Shown here one piece after another: positions 34,314 through 43,133 of a stretch of 64,000 nucleotides of DNA. Under the pieces are notes generated by a model. It was not told the origin of the DNA and did no database searches. It saw only the letters and a program-made list of their open reading frames with translations. Made by a program: the position numbers and the translations under genes. The DNA is from Palauibacter sp965207805 (GTDB taxonomy: Bacteria > Gemmatimonadota > Gemmatimonadetes > Palauibacterales > Palauibacteraceae). The stretch's first letter is position 1; every line of letters begins with the position of its first letter. The stretch is taken from the NCBI GenBank assembly GCA_965207805.1, contig OZ242312.1, forward strand, positions 372,001 to 436,000, given 5' to 3'.

Positions 34314-35519
34314 ATGACGCTTCTCCTCGCGCTCGCGGTCCTCACGCTCGTCGTGTGGACGAGCATCGCCGGGACCGTCATCTACAGCGAACTCAAGGTT
34401 GGCCGGCTCGATGAAGTGAAGCCTGCCGCCGCCGACGAGCCCCCGCCTCCCCGCCTCTCCGTGATCGTGGCGGCCAGGAACGAAGAACCGTCGGTGGAGA
34501 AGGCGCTCCGCTCACTGCTCGCCCTCCGATACCCGGACTTCGAGGTTCTCTTCGTAAACGACCGCTCCGAGGACCGCACGGGCGAGATCGCCGCACGATT
34601 GGCGGTCGAGGACGACCGGCTCTCGGTGATCGACGTGGAGGTGCTTCCCCCCGGCTGGTTTGGGAAGAACCACGCCGCCCAGCGGGGTGCGGACGCGGCG
34701 GCGGGAGAGCTCCTGCTCTTCACCGATGGCGACATCCGCTTCGCGCCGGACGCCGTTTCCCTCGGTGTGCGACACCTCATGCGCGAGCGGCTCGATCATC
34801 TGAGCGCGGGCCCTGGAATCGAGGTCGGGGGCCGCATGCTTCGGGCCTCCATGATGGCCCTTCGCCTCTGTATCTCCGCCACGATGCGTCTCTGGAAAGT
34901 CCGCGACCCCCGGAGTTCGGCTTTCATGGGCGTCGGCGCCTACACGCTCATGCGCGCCGACGCCTACCATGCCATCGGTGGTCACCGAAGCGTCGCTCTG
35001 CGGCCCGACGAGGATCTGAGAATGGGGCAGCTCGTGAAGACTTCGGGGCTGCGGTCGGACTTCCTCAACGGCGAAGCGATGATCTCGTGCCCCTGGTACG
35101 ATTCCCTCGGAGGCTTCATTCGTGGGACCGAAAAGAATCTCTTTGCCGCGCGAAACTACCGTCTCTCGGAGGCGCTGGTCGCCAGCGCCGGGCTGTTGTG
35201 GCTAGCCGTCGCCCCCATCGTCCTGGCGCCGTCGCTGTGGGCCACCGGCGGGATCCCGCCTGCCGTCATCTTCGCTACGTGCGTCCTCATCGGATGGTTG
35301 CCGGCGATCACCGTACTCCGGGACAAGGCCCACCCCTGGTGGACCGGCCTCCTCCTTCCCCCCGCGATCGTGGTTGTGGCGTACACGCTGTTGCGTTCCA
35401 CGGTTCTCGCCGTCGTGCGAGGCGTCGCGTGGGGAGGTCCTCCGGTTCCCCTCTCCGAGCTGCGCGGGGTGCCCGGTCCGGCCACGAACAATCCCCGGGA
35501 GGTCGATCACGTCCCTTGA
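34314..35519 (+). CDS. Membrane glycosyltransferase family 2
   Basis: This 401-residue protein has one N-terminal membrane helix (LLLALAVLTLVVWTSIAGTV), a GT-A catalytic domain and about three C-terminal helices. GT2 hallmarks are LSVIVAARNEEPSVEKALRS, the DxD-like LLLFTDGDIRF and RPDEDLRMGQLVK. The order and topology resemble HpnB and similar enzymes of lipid or carotenoid glycosylation. The acceptor is unknown. It stands alone between the deacylase and the convergent arg operon. Confidence 0.85.
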   Translation: MTLLLALAVLTLVVWTSIAGTVIYSELKVGRLDEVKPAAADEPPPPRLSVIVAARNEEPSVEKALRSLLALRYPDFEVLFVNDRSEDRTGEIAARLAVEDDRLSVIDVEVLPPGWFGKNHAAQRGADAAAGELLLFTDGDIRFAPDAVSLGVRHLMRERLDHLSAGPGIEVGGRMLRASMMALRLCISATMRLWKVRDPRSSAFMGVGAYTLMRADAYHAIGGHRSVALRPDEDLRMGQLVKTSGLRSDFLNGEAMISCPWYDSLGGFIRGTEKNLFAARNYRLSEALVASAGLLWLAVAPIVLAPSLWATGGIPPAVIFATCVLIGWLPAITVLRDKAHPWWTGLLLPPAIVVVAYTLLRSTVLAVVRGVAWGGPPVPLSELRGVPGPATNNPREVDHVP

Positions 35520-35547
35520 TCGACCTCATTTCAGTCGAGGCGCGGCC

Positions 35548-36015
35548 TCAGAGGTTGGCGAGCGACCTCAGTTCGTCCACGAGTTGGGACCGGACCTTCG
35601 CGTCGCGGCACAGCACGAGGATCGTGTCGTCTCCCGCGACCGTCGCAAGAGCGCCATCGAGGTCCGCTTCATCGAGGGCGATCGCGACGGCGTTGGCGCA
35701 GCCGCTCAGCGTGCGAATCGCGAATAACGCGTCGCCCGGGCCGACGTCCAGCGCCAGTTCGCTCAGCGTCGCGGCCAGCATGCGCTGGGGGCAGGGCGGC
35801 GTCGTGTCCCGCCCCCGACGCTGATACCTGGGCCCGCCCGAGCCGGGTCGCTTGACGATCCCGAGGCGCCGGAAGTCCCGCGACAGCGTCGTCTGGGTGG
35901 TCGAGATCCCCTCTCGCGCGAGCGCCGCCACGAGTTCGATCTGACTCCGGATCGGCTGGGTGTCGATGATGTGCATGATCGCCCGCTCGCGGGTCCTGCG
36001 GCGCTCGGGCGTCAT
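35548..36015 (-). CDS. argR: Arginine repressor
   Basis: This 155-residue regulator binds DNA when arginine is high. It has the N-terminal winged helix (IIDTQPIRSQIELVAALARE then TTQTTLSRDFRRLG) and the C-terminal hexamerisation and arginine-binding domain ending in DGALATVAGDDTILVLCRD, matching the GTIAGDDT-type motif. A 10-residue loop (RPGSGGPRYQRRGRDTTPP region) links them. It overlaps the argH stop by 4 bases and is the last gene of argG-argH-argR. The ARG boxes upstream of argG imply it represses its own operon. Confidence 0.92.
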   Translation of the reverse strand: MTPERRRTRERAIMHIIDTQPIRSQIELVAALAREGISTTQTTLSRDFRRLGIVKRPGSGGPRYQRRGRDTTPPCPQRMLAATLSELALDVGPGDALFAIRTLSGCANAVAIALDEADLDGALATVAGDDTILVLCRDAKVRSQLVDELRSLANL

Positions 36016-37478
36016 GAGAGCACCCCGTCCAGCAGCCGTTCCTCGAGGTGGGCGCGCCGGATGGGCGGATCGGGGCGCGCGTCGAGCCAGGCTTCGAGGG
36101 CCGCCACCTCGCGGTCGACCTCCTGCAACTGCTCCAGCACGCGCCCCGGCGCCGGCCCGCCGGGCGAATCGTGCGCGGCGACGGCTGCAGTCGGCCGTAG
36201 CACGCCATGCACGTCGTCACCTGCGGACGGACAGCACGTCCTCAGCGCCTCGAGGTCCAGATCCCACAGTTCCACGCCGCGTTGTTCAGCCATCCGTACT
36301 GCCTCTCCCACTTGATGGTGTGCCGTCCGGAACGGGACGCCGCGGCGGACGAGATGGTCGGCGAGTTCGGTGGCGGTCAGCATCCCGCCCCCGAGCGCGG
36401 CCTCCATGACGTCCGCCCGGTAGGTAACACCGCGCGCCACCGCGATCGCTGCGGCGAGCGACCAGTCCGCCGTATCGAGCGTGTCGAAGAGGCGTTCCTT
36501 GTCTTCCTGAAAGTCGCTGTTGAAGGTGAGCGGAAGACCCTTCATCAGCGCGAGCAGCGCGGTCACGTTCCCGATCGTTCGGGCTGATTTCCCGCGCAGG
36601 ATCTCGGCCGCCTCGGGGTTCTTCTTCTGTGGCATGATGCTGCTGCCCTGCGCCACCGAGTCGTCGAGTTCGATGAACCCGAACTCCCGCGTCGACCAGA
36701 GCACGACCTCGTCCGCCCAGCGCGAGAGATGGATCGCGAGCATGGCGCACGCGTAGGCCGCGTCGAGCACATAGTCGCGGTCGCCGACGATGTGCATGCT
36801 GTTCGCGAAGGTGCGGTCGAGCCCGAGCAGGGCGGCGCTGCGGGCCGGATCGATCGGGAACGACGTGCCGGCGAGCGCCCCCGCGCCGAGCGGCGACACG
36901 CCCGCCAGCCGGTGCGCGGCCCGGAGCCGCTCCGCGTCGGCGGCGAGGGAGGCCGCGTGGGCGAGAAGGTGGTGCGCGAGGCTCACCGGCTGCCCGCGCT
37001 GGAGGTGCGTATAGCCGGGCAGGAAGGTCTCGCGATGCGAGGCCGCTTGGCCGGTCAGCACGCGCTGCAGCCCGGCGACGCCGGAGAGGATGTCCTCGAG
37101 GCGCTCGCGCACGTACAGCCTCAGCGCGACCGCCGTCTGGTCGTTCCGGCTCCTCGCCGTGTGGAGCCGCTGGCCGGCGTCCCCGACGCGTTCGACGAGC
37201 GTGCGTTCGATCCACGTGTGCACGTCCTCATCCGGGCCTTCGACCTCGAGTTCCCCGGTCTCCACCTCCCGCAGGATCTCCGACAGGCCGGACAGGATCA
37301 GGTCGCTGTCGCTTCCGGAGAGGATCTCCGTCTCGCGCAGCATGCGGGCGTGCGCGAGGCTCGCGAGGAGGTCGTGTCGGACCAGCCTGCGGTCGAACGG
37401 CAGCGAGTTCGTGAACTCCTGGATGGCCGGATGTACGGGAGCCGCGAAGCGCCCTCCCCAGAGCACATCACCCGGCAT
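36012..37478 (-). CDS. argH: Argininosuccinate lyase
   Basis: It cleaves argininosuccinate to arginine and fumarate, the last step of arginine synthesis. The 488-residue protein shows the fumarase/aspartase superfamily motifs TARSRNDQTAVALRLYV and the signature GSSIMPQKKNPE. The ATG at 37478 (MPGDVLWGGRFAAPVHPAIQ) is chosen because the family starts with LWGGRF; longer upstream sequence runs into argG. It starts 7 bases after the argG stop and overlaps argR. Confidence 0.95.
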   Translation of the reverse strand: MPGDVLWGGRFAAPVHPAIQEFTNSLPFDRRLVRHDLLASLAHARMLRETEILSGSDSDLILSGLSEILREVETGELEVEGPDEDVHTWIERTLVERVGDAGQRLHTARSRNDQTAVALRLYVRERLEDILSGVAGLQRVLTGQAASHRETFLPGYTHLQRGQPVSLAHHLLAHAASLAADAERLRAAHRLAGVSPLGAGALAGTSFPIDPARSAALLGLDRTFANSMHIVGDRDYVLDAAYACAMLAIHLSRWADEVVLWSTREFGFIELDDSVAQGSSIMPQKKNPEAAEILRGKSARTIGNVTALLALMKGLPLTFNSDFQEDKERLFDTLDTADWSLAAAIAVARGVTYRADVMEAALGGGMLTATELADHLVRRGVPFRTAHHQVGEAVRMAEQRGVELWDLDLEALRTCCPSAGDDVHGVLRPTAAVAAHDSPGGPAPGRVLEQLQEVDREVAALEAWLDARPDPPIRRAHLEERLLDGVLS

Positions 37479-37485
37479 CGGGGGT

Positions 37486-38811
37486 TCAGCCGGACCCGGA
37501 CGCCACCGCCCGCCGGGGCCGCTGCATCGGCGTCGACGAGGTCCGCGCCCCCTCGACGGAGGCGGTCGCGGCCCAGTCCCGCCCGTCGTCCGCCGCCGCG
37601 GCCCGCACTCGCGCGGCGAGACTCGACGGGAGGCCCCACAGGCGGACGAACCCGCCGGCATCGGCCTGATCGTAGACCGCGTCCTCCTCGAACGTGGCGA
37701 GATCCTCCCGGTACAGCGAGAAGCGGGAGGTCCGCGCCACGGGCATGGCGGAACCCTTGAACAGCCGCACGGTCACGTCTCCGGTCGACATGGCGTGCGC
37801 CTCGTCGAGGAACGCGTCGAACGCGGCCCGCAGCGGCGAGAACCAGAGACCCTGGTAGACGAGTTCGCCGTACCGGTCGGCGATGCCGCGCTTGAAGCCC
37901 GCCGTGTCCCGGTCGAGGGTCAGCGCCTCGAGGTCCGCGAGCGCGGCGAGGAGGACGGTCCCGGCCGGCGTCTCATAGACCCCGCGGCTCTTCATGCCGA
38001 CGAGCCGGTTCTCCACGAGGTCGACCCGCCCCACACCGTGGGCTCCGGCCGTCTCGTTCAGGCTCCGAACGAGCGCCACCGGATCGAGGGTTTCGCCGTT
38101 GAGCGCGACGGGAACCCCGTGCTCGAACGAGATCACGACGTCCTCCGGCGTGTCCGGCGCCTCGGCCGGGTCGACCGTCAGTTCGCGCAACTCGTCCGGC
38201 GTCGCCGCCGTCGGGTCCTCGAGGATGCCGCCCTCGAACGACGTGTGCCACAGATTCCGGTCGATGCTGTAGAGCTTGCGAGGGCTCCCCGGCACCGGAA
38301 TGCCTCGCTCCGCGGCATACGCGAAGGCGTCCTCGCGCGACGTGATCTCCCATTCGCGCCAGGGGGCGATGACGGTGAGGTCCGGAGCGAGCGCCTGGTA
38401 GGCGAGTTCGAAGCGGACCTGGTCGTTGCCCTTCCCGGTGCAGCCGTGCGCGACGGCGTCGCAGTCGAACTCCCGCGCGACCTCGACCTGGGCGGCCGCG
38501 ATCACGGGCCGGGCGAGGGACGTCCCGAGCAGGTAGCGGCCCTCGTACACGGCCCCCGCCTTGAGCGCCGGGAACGCGCACTCGGTGAGAAACCTCTCGC
38601 GGAGATCGATGACGCGGCAGGCGACGGCGCCCGTCGCCAGCGCCTTCTCGCGGATCTCGTCGAAGTCTTCCCGCTGTCCGACGTCCACCACGGCCGCGAC
38701 CACTTCGCAGCCGTAGTTCTCCTTCAACCAGGTGACCATCACCGACGTATCGAGGCCGCCGGAGTACGCGAGGGCGACCCGCTTCACGTTCTTCGTCGTG
38801 CGTGTATTCAT
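37486..38811 (-). CDS. argG: Argininosuccinate synthase
   Basis: It condenses citrulline and aspartate with ATP to argininosuccinate. The 441-residue protein has the PP-loop VALAYSGGLDTSVMVTWLKE and the GCTGKGNDQVRFE motif, as well as APWREWEITSREDAFAYA. The ATG at 38811 follows AGGATCG; an in-frame start at 38889 lies inside the operator and is unlikely. It is the first gene of the arg operon, with two ARG boxes 44 and 64 bases upstream. The C-terminus beyond DYDQADAGGFVRLWGLPSSL-like sequence is longer than usual and low in complexity. Confidence 0.95.
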   Translation of the reverse strand: MNTRTTKNVKRVALAYSGGLDTSVMVTWLKENYGCEVVAAVVDVGQREDFDEIREKALATGAVACRVIDLRERFLTECAFPALKAGAVYEGRYLLGTSLARPVIAAAQVEVAREFDCDAVAHGCTGKGNDQVRFELAYQALAPDLTVIAPWREWEITSREDAFAYAAERGIPVPGSPRKLYSIDRNLWHTSFEGGILEDPTAATPDELRELTVDPAEAPDTPEDVVISFEHGVPVALNGETLDPVALVRSLNETAGAHGVGRVDLVENRLVGMKSRGVYETPAGTVLLAALADLEALTLDRDTAGFKRGIADRYGELVYQGLWFSPLRAAFDAFLDEAHAMSTGDVTVRLFKGSAMPVARTSRFSLYREDLATFEEDAVYDQADAGGFVRLWGLPSSLAARVRAAAADDGRDWAATASVEGARTSSTPMQRPRRAVASGSG

Positions 38812-38854
38812 GCGTCGATCCTGAAATCGCGGTTGGGGACAATCATCCAAGAGG

Positions 38855-38888
38855 TGGAAAAATATACAAGATGATGAATAAATATGCA
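38855..38888 (-). promoter_or_regulatory. Tandem ARG boxes (ArgR operator) upstream of argG
   Basis: TGAATAAATATGCA at 38875-38888 (as its complement TGCATATTTATTCA) fits the ArgR consensus TGNATWWWWATNCA exactly. A second copy, TGGAAAAATATACA at 38855-38868, differs at one position. Centres are 20 bp apart, on the same helix face, as needed for an ArgR hexamer. The sites are a markedly AT-rich island in a GC-rich region and overlap the presumed argG promoter. Confidence 0.85.
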
Positions 38889-38920
38889 ACGCTGCGGTGG
38901 CAACTCACCCGGGCGGGAAG

Positions 38921-39475
38921 TCAGTGCGGGCGATAGGCCTTCACCCTGTCCGGGTCCGTTTCCAGACGGGGCCCACCGATGAGGTCGACGCAGTCGGGCA
39001 CCGCCGCGAACACCGCGTCCAGACATTCGGCCACGGCCTTGGGCGACCCCGGGAGGGTGATGATCAGCGCCGAACCCCGCACCCCTGCGGTCTGGCGCGA
39101 GAGGATCGCGGTCGGCACGTGGGGCCGGGAAACCGCGCGCATGGCTTCGCCGAAACCGACGAGTTCCTTGTCCAGCACCGCGGCGGCCGCCTCCGGCGTG
39201 ACGTCGCGCGGGGCGGGCCCGGTGCCCCCGGTGGCGATGACCAGGCAACATCCGGCCGTGTCGACCAGTTCGACCAGAGTTGCCTGGATCAGGGCCTCAT
39301 CGTCGGGGATGACGCGCGCGGTCGCCTCCCACGGCGACGTGAGGACGTCGCTGAGATACGCCTTGACCGCCGGACCGCCCCGGTCTTCGTACTCGCCTCG
39401 GGAGGCACGGTCCGAAACCGAGACGATGCCGATACGGGCGACGACGGCGCCCGGCCCTGCCGATGAATTGTCCAT
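38921..39475 (-). CDS. mogA: Molybdopterin adenylyltransferase (MogA/MoaB)
   Basis: It activates molybdopterin with ATP before molybdenum insertion. The roughly 184-residue protein has the MoCF-binding domain motifs VIATGGTGPAPRDVTPEA and ITLPGSPKAVAECLDAVF. The ATG at 39475 fits the family; a GTG at 39493 would add six residues. MogA and MoaB cannot be told apart by sequence alone. It is divergent from folE2 with 95 bases between, and no other molybdenum cofactor gene is nearby. Confidence 0.85.
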   Translation of the reverse strand: MDNSSAGPGAVVARIGIVSVSDRASRGEYEDRGGPAVKAYLSDVLTSPWEATARVIPDDEALIQATLVELVDTAGCCLVIATGGTGPAPRDVTPEAAAAVLDKELVGFGEAMRAVSRPHVPTAILSRQTAGVRGSALIITLPGSPKAVAECLDAVFAAVPDCVDLIGGPRLETDPDRVKAYRPH

Positions 39476-39570
39476 GGCGGGAATATGGGCCACCGCGCCC
39501 GTTTTTCACTAGTTTGGCCGAATCCACGGAACCCGATTGAACGCCATGAACCCGACAAGGTTGACGACAT

Positions 39571-40377
39571 ATGACGAAGATGCTCGACGTGGCCCCGCTG
39601 GCCGACGTGCAGGCCCACCCCGATACGCGCAGGGTGCCGATCAGTCGGGTGGGGGTACAGAACGTCCGCTTTCCCATCTCCGTGAGGGACCGACGGAAGA
39701 CGGCGCAGCACACGATCGCCAACATCGACATGTCCGTGGACCTGCCCCACGACTTCAAGGGGACCCACATGAGCCGCTTCATGGAGATCCTCAATTCGTA
39801 CGATGACGAGATCTCGGTGGAAGCGCTGCCCGCGATCCTGCGCACGATGCGCGAGCGTCTCAATGCCGAGACCGCCCATCTCGGCATCTCCTTCCCCTAC
39901 TTCGTGGAGAAGGAAGCCCCGGTGACCGGTGCGGCGGGCCTGCTGTCGTACGACTGCGCCTTCGACGCCTCCAGCGGAGCGGAGGACGACTTCATCCTCA
40001 CGGTCAAGATTCCCGTGACGACGCTGTGTCCGTGTTCCCGGGAGATCAGTGCGCGCGGGGCGCACAACCAGCGCAGTATCGTCACGGTCAAGACGCGCTT
40101 CACGGGGGAGCTGTGGATCGAGGACATCGTGGCGCTGGTGGACGGCTCGGCCTCGTGCGAGCTCTATCCGGTGCTGAAGCGTGCCGACGAGAAGTGGGTC
40201 ACCGAGCACGCGTACGACAATCCCCGGTTCGTCGAGGACCTGGTCCGCGAGGTCACGCTCCGTCTCCGCGAACTGCAGCACGTGACCTGGTTCAGCGTCC
40301 ACGTGATCAACTTCGAGTCGATCCACGAGCACGACGCGTATGCGCAGGTGGAGGAGCCCGCCCGCGCCTCGGGCTGA
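39571..40377 (+). CDS. folE2: GTP cyclohydrolase FolE2
   Basis: It opens GTP to 7,8-dihydroneopterin triphosphate, the entry to folate and queuosine synthesis. The 268 residues match the type IB enzyme: VGVQNVRFPISVRDRRK, the metal-binding cysteine region VTTLCPCSREISARGAHNQR and a C-terminal HVINFESIHEHDAYA. FolE2 uses varied metals instead of strictly zinc and is often kept or induced under zinc limitation. It stands beside a transport locus with zinc-related features at 40404-43108. Confidence 0.93.
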   Translation: MTKMLDVAPLADVQAHPDTRRVPISRVGVQNVRFPISVRDRRKTAQHTIANIDMSVDLPHDFKGTHMSRFMEILNSYDDEISVEALPAILRTMRERLNAETAHLGISFPYFVEKEAPVTGAAGLLSYDCAFDASSGAEDDFILTVKIPVTTLCPCSREISARGAHNQRSIVTVKTRFTGELWIEDIVALVDGSASCELYPVLKRADEKWVTEHAYDNPRFVEDLVREVTLRLRELQHVTWFSVHVINFESIHEHDAYAQVEEPARASG

Positions 40378-40403
40378 GAGGCGCGGGGCCGGCTACCGCC
40401 AGG

Positions 40404-41888
40404 TCAGACCCGAACCGCGAGCCCGTCGTGGAGGGCCGTGCGGTAGGCCTTGAACGCGGGCACGAAGCCCATCAGGAATCCCGCCGTCACCACGGCGCCG
40501 AGGAGGAGCAGCTCGATGGGGCCGGGCGGCCGGATCGGGATGAAGAGCCCCACCTGCGCCTCGACAATCGACTGCCCGGCCGCGAGCAGCCCATACACCA
40601 GCGCGAGTCCGGCGAGCGCCCCCGCCCCGGCCAGGCATACGGACTCGAGCACCAGAAGGGCGAGGATCCGGTTCGGGCCGGCTCCGACGGCGCGCAGGAT
40701 CGCCATCTCCCGCCGGCGCTCGTTGAGCGACGTGTAGAGTGAGACCAGCATCCCCAGCAGCCCCACGAGAACGACGAAGATGGCCACCAGTCGGAGGCCG
40801 GTCTCGGCGTAACCCAGGCCCTGCCACATCTCGTTCAGGGCGACTCCGGGGAGCACGGCCATCATCGGCTCGTCCTCGAAGTCGTTGATCTCGCGCTGCA
40901 ACTGGAGCACGTCCCGGCGGTCGGTCGTGCCCACGAAGAACGAGGTCACCTGCGTGACTTCGACATCCTCGATCGAGAGGTCCTCCGCGTGGGCGTGGCC
41001 GTCGTCCGCGGGGGCCGCCTCGGCCTCGTCGTCGTGGGCGTGGCCGTCGTCCGCGGGGGCCGCCTCCGCCTCGTCGTCGTGGGCATGGCCGTCGTCCGCG
41101 GGGGCCGCCTCGGCCTCGTCGTCGTGGGCGTGCTCGTCGTCCGCGGGAGCCGCCTCCGCCTCGTCGTCATGTGCGTGGCCGTCGTCCGCGGGAGCCGCCT
41201 CGGCCTCGTCGTCGTGGGCGTGCTCGTCGTCCGACGCCGGTGGCACACCGTCCTCCCAGTGGATGGCCTCCATGCCCTCGAGGGTCACGTAGATGGCGCG
41301 GTCGACGGGGGTGAACGTCTTGGCGAGTACGCCTACGACCGTGAAGGGCATGTGGTCGTGGCTCACGAAGCCCATCTCGTCGAGCCCGTGCGTCACCGAA
41401 ATCTCGTCGCCCATCGCGTAGTTCAGCTCGGCCGCCACGTCCGCGCCCAGCGTCACGTCGAACAGATCCGTGTTCCCCCGCCCCTCCGCCAGTGCGATTT
41501 CCTGACCTCCGCGGTAGCGGTAGTGGCGATAGAAGTCCTCGTTCGTGCCGATGACCCGGAATCCCCGGTGGCTGTCCCCCAGGCCGTAGGGGATGGTCCA
41601 CTCGATCGCGGGGTGCTCCGCCCACTCCCGGTAGGCCTCCCACGAGACGTTCTCCGTCGGCGCTCCCATGCCGAAGACCGAATACAGGAGCAACTGGATC
41701 GTGCCGCCCTTGGTGCCCACGATCAGGTCGGTCTGGCTGATCGTGTTGGAGAAGCTCTCGCGCATGCCCACGCGCACGTTCTCCACGCCGATCAGGAGGG
41801 CGAAGCTGAGGGCGATGGAACTCACCGTGAGCGAGGTGCTGAAGGCGCGATTGCGGAGCGACTTGAGGGCGAGGTCGAACACCAGCAT
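40404..41888 (-). CDS. FtsX-type ABC permease with periplasmic His/Asp repeat
   Basis: This 494-residue permease has one N-terminal membrane helix (SLTVSSIALSFALLIGV), a large periplasmic domain and three C-terminal helices with the FtsX motif SLNERRREMAILRAVGAGPN. The periplasmic domain contains an inserted repeat, about residues 218-300, of HAHDDEAEAAPADD units that would bind divalent metals. The ATG shares one base with the stop of the ATPase gene (TGATG), so they are coupled. With the ATPase and DUF3299 protein it matches the layout of Vibrio ZrgABCDE-type zinc uptake, but no separate His-rich binding protein is present. Zinc is inferred, not shown. Confidence 0.88.
   Translation of the reverse strand: MLVFDLALKSLRNRAFSTSLTVSSIALSFALLIGVENVRVGMRESFSNTISQTDLIVGTKGGTIQLLLYSVFGMGAPTENVSWEAYREWAEHPAIEWTIPYGLGDSHRGFRVIGTNEDFYRHYRYRGGQEIALAEGRGNTDLFDVTLGADVAAELNYAMGDEISVTHGLDEMGFVSHDHMPFTVVGVLAKTFTPVDRAIYVTLEGMEAIHWEDGVPPASDDEHAHDDEAEAAPADDGHAHDDEAEAAPADDEHAHDDEAEAAPADDGHAHDDEAEAAPADDGHAHDDEAEAAPADDGHAHAEDLSIEDVEVTQVTSFFVGTTDRRDVLQLQREINDFEDEPMMAVLPGVALNEMWQGLGYAETGLRLVAIFVVLVGLLGMLVSLYTSLNERRREMAILRAVGAGPNRILALLVLESVCLAGAGALAGLALVYGLLAAGQSIVEAQVGLFIPIRPPGPIELLLLGAVVTAGFLMGFVPAFKAYRTALHDGLAVRV
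40989..41233 (-). repeat. 45-bp tandem repeat encoding a His/Asp/Glu-rich stretch
   Basis: About 5.4 nearly identical 45-bp units encode HAHDDEAEAAPADDG or DDE variants inside the permease gene. Two forms alternate at the Gly/Glu position. High identity and whole-codon length would allow in-frame copy-number change. Confidence 0.92.
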
Positions 41889-42571
41889 CAGAGTACCGCC
41901 TTGTTGACGTCGGGGAGGGAGATGGTGCGGGAGAACATGCCCTCCAGCGTGCGGTCGTGGCTCACGAACACCAGCGTGGAGCCGGCGCGCTCGCACTCCT
42001 GGAAGAGCAGTTCGAGGAAGGCCTCCCGGCGGTCGAAATCCAGGGAGGAGGTCGGTTCATCGGCGACGATGATCTCGGGCGACCCGATGAGCGCCCGGCA
42101 GGCGGCCACCCGCTGCTGCTGGCCCACCGAGAGTTCCGTCACCGGCTTCTTCAGCAGATCGCCGATGTGGAGGTGATCGGCCAGCAGCGCGGCGGTCTCC
42201 TTCACGCCGGCGCCGTCCAGCCTCGCCCGGCGTCCCGCGCTCATGCGCGCCGGGAGCGCGATGTTGTCGAGTACCGACAGGTAGGGGATGAGGTTGAACA
42301 TCTGGAAGACATAGCCGATGTGTTCCGCCCGGAAGGCGTCCCGCTGTGCGCCCGAAAGCGACGCGAGATCCTTGCCGAGGACCCTGACCTCGCCTTCGTT
42401 CGCTTCCAGGACCCCCGCCAGCACGCCGAGCAGCGTGGTCTTGCCGCTCCCGCTGGGACCGAACAGGAACGCGCGCGTCCCCCGCTCGAGAGTCAGTTCG
42501 CGGATGTCCAGCACCCAGGGGCCGCCGCCGTAGCGGAAGCGCAGGCCCCGGAGGTCGATTGCGAGACTCAC
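41888..42571 (-). CDS. LolD/MacB-type ABC transporter ATPase
   Basis: A 227-residue ATPase with Walker A GPSGSGKTTLLGVLAG (about 38-), signature LSVGQQQRVAACRAL and Walker B IIVADEPTSSLDFDRR, characteristic of the LolD/FtsE/MacB class that pairs with FtsX-like permeases. It is coupled by TGATG to the permease gene. It lies 33 bases after the DUF3299 gene, so the three form one operon. It probably powers movement of metal or an envelope substrate. Confidence 0.92.
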   Translation of the reverse strand: MSLAIDLRGLRFRYGGGPWVLDIRELTLERGTRAFLFGPSGSGKTTLLGVLAGVLEANEGEVRVLGKDLASLSGAQRDAFRAEHIGYVFQMFNLIPYLSVLDNIALPARMSAGRRARLDGAGVKETAALLADHLHIGDLLKKPVTELSVGQQQRVAACRALIGSPEIIVADEPTSSLDFDRREAFLELLFQECERAGSTLVFVSHDRTLEGMFSRTISLPDVNKAVL

Positions 42572-42604
42572 GCGCTCAGGGCAGTCACGTGGCCGCGGCG
42601 CGGA

Positions 42605-43108
42605 TCAGGACCCGTACGGATAGACCCGCTGGCCGGCGAGGGTGAAGCCGACGTAGCCGTACACGCTCTCCGTCAACTCGATCTCGAGCACCCCCTCGAC
42701 CCAAACCGGGTTCCACCCGTCCAGCTTTGCCCGCTTGCCCTCATCCATCTCGATGTAGACGAGCTGGTTGGGCGGCGGAGGCGGCGTGTGGATGCAGGCG
42801 CCGACATAGGGCACGAGCAGGAACTCCGTCGCCGAGGACGCCCAGTCTTCGAGCGGCACCGTGAATCCGGGGATCTTGACGAGTTTGCCCGCGAGCGCCG
42901 CCAACTCCTCGCTCGGCTCGCCGGTGCGGTAGTTGAGGCTGGCCAGGAGGCGCCAGCCCACCTCGGTGGGATCGTCGTCCGATGCGACGGGCGGCGCGTC
43001 GACCGGGGGCTCCGTGACGGCCTCCGGAGGGCCGCCCGCGCCGGCAAGCGTCACCACGAGCAGCATGGCGGCGGCTGTCGAGAGAAGTCTGCGGCTCGCG
43101 TCGATCAT
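42605..43108 (-). CDS. DUF3299 exported protein
   Basis: A 167-residue protein with a signal peptide (LLSTAAAMLLVVTLAGAGG) and the DUF3299 body: VGWRLLASLNYRTG, IPGFTVPLEDWASSATEFLL, then VPYVGACIHTPPPPPNQLVY and a C-terminal VYGYVGFTLAGQRVYPYG. The Cys-Ile-His-Thr-Pro block is conserved in the family and could bind a metal. Members sit next to LolD-type ATPase and FtsX permease genes, and one belongs to zinc uptake loci of Vibrio; that link comes from family knowledge. The start at 43108 gives the signal peptide directly. Confidence 0.85.
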   Translation of the reverse strand: MIDASRRLLSTAAAMLLVVTLAGAGGPPEAVTEPPVDAPPVASDDDPTEVGWRLLASLNYRTGEPSEELAALAGKLVKIPGFTVPLEDWASSATEFLLVPYVGACIHTPPPPPNQLVYIEMDEGKRAKLDGWNPVWVEGVLEIELTESVYGYVGFTLAGQRVYPYGS

Positions 43109-43133
43109 CGGAAAACTCCGGCTGTGAAAGTCC

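Noticed and set aside
39475..39570. A zinc-responsive or riboswitch leader before folE2
   Set aside because: FolE2 genes are often under Zur or other control, but I could not find a convincing AT-rich palindrome or aptamer-like structure in these 95 bases.
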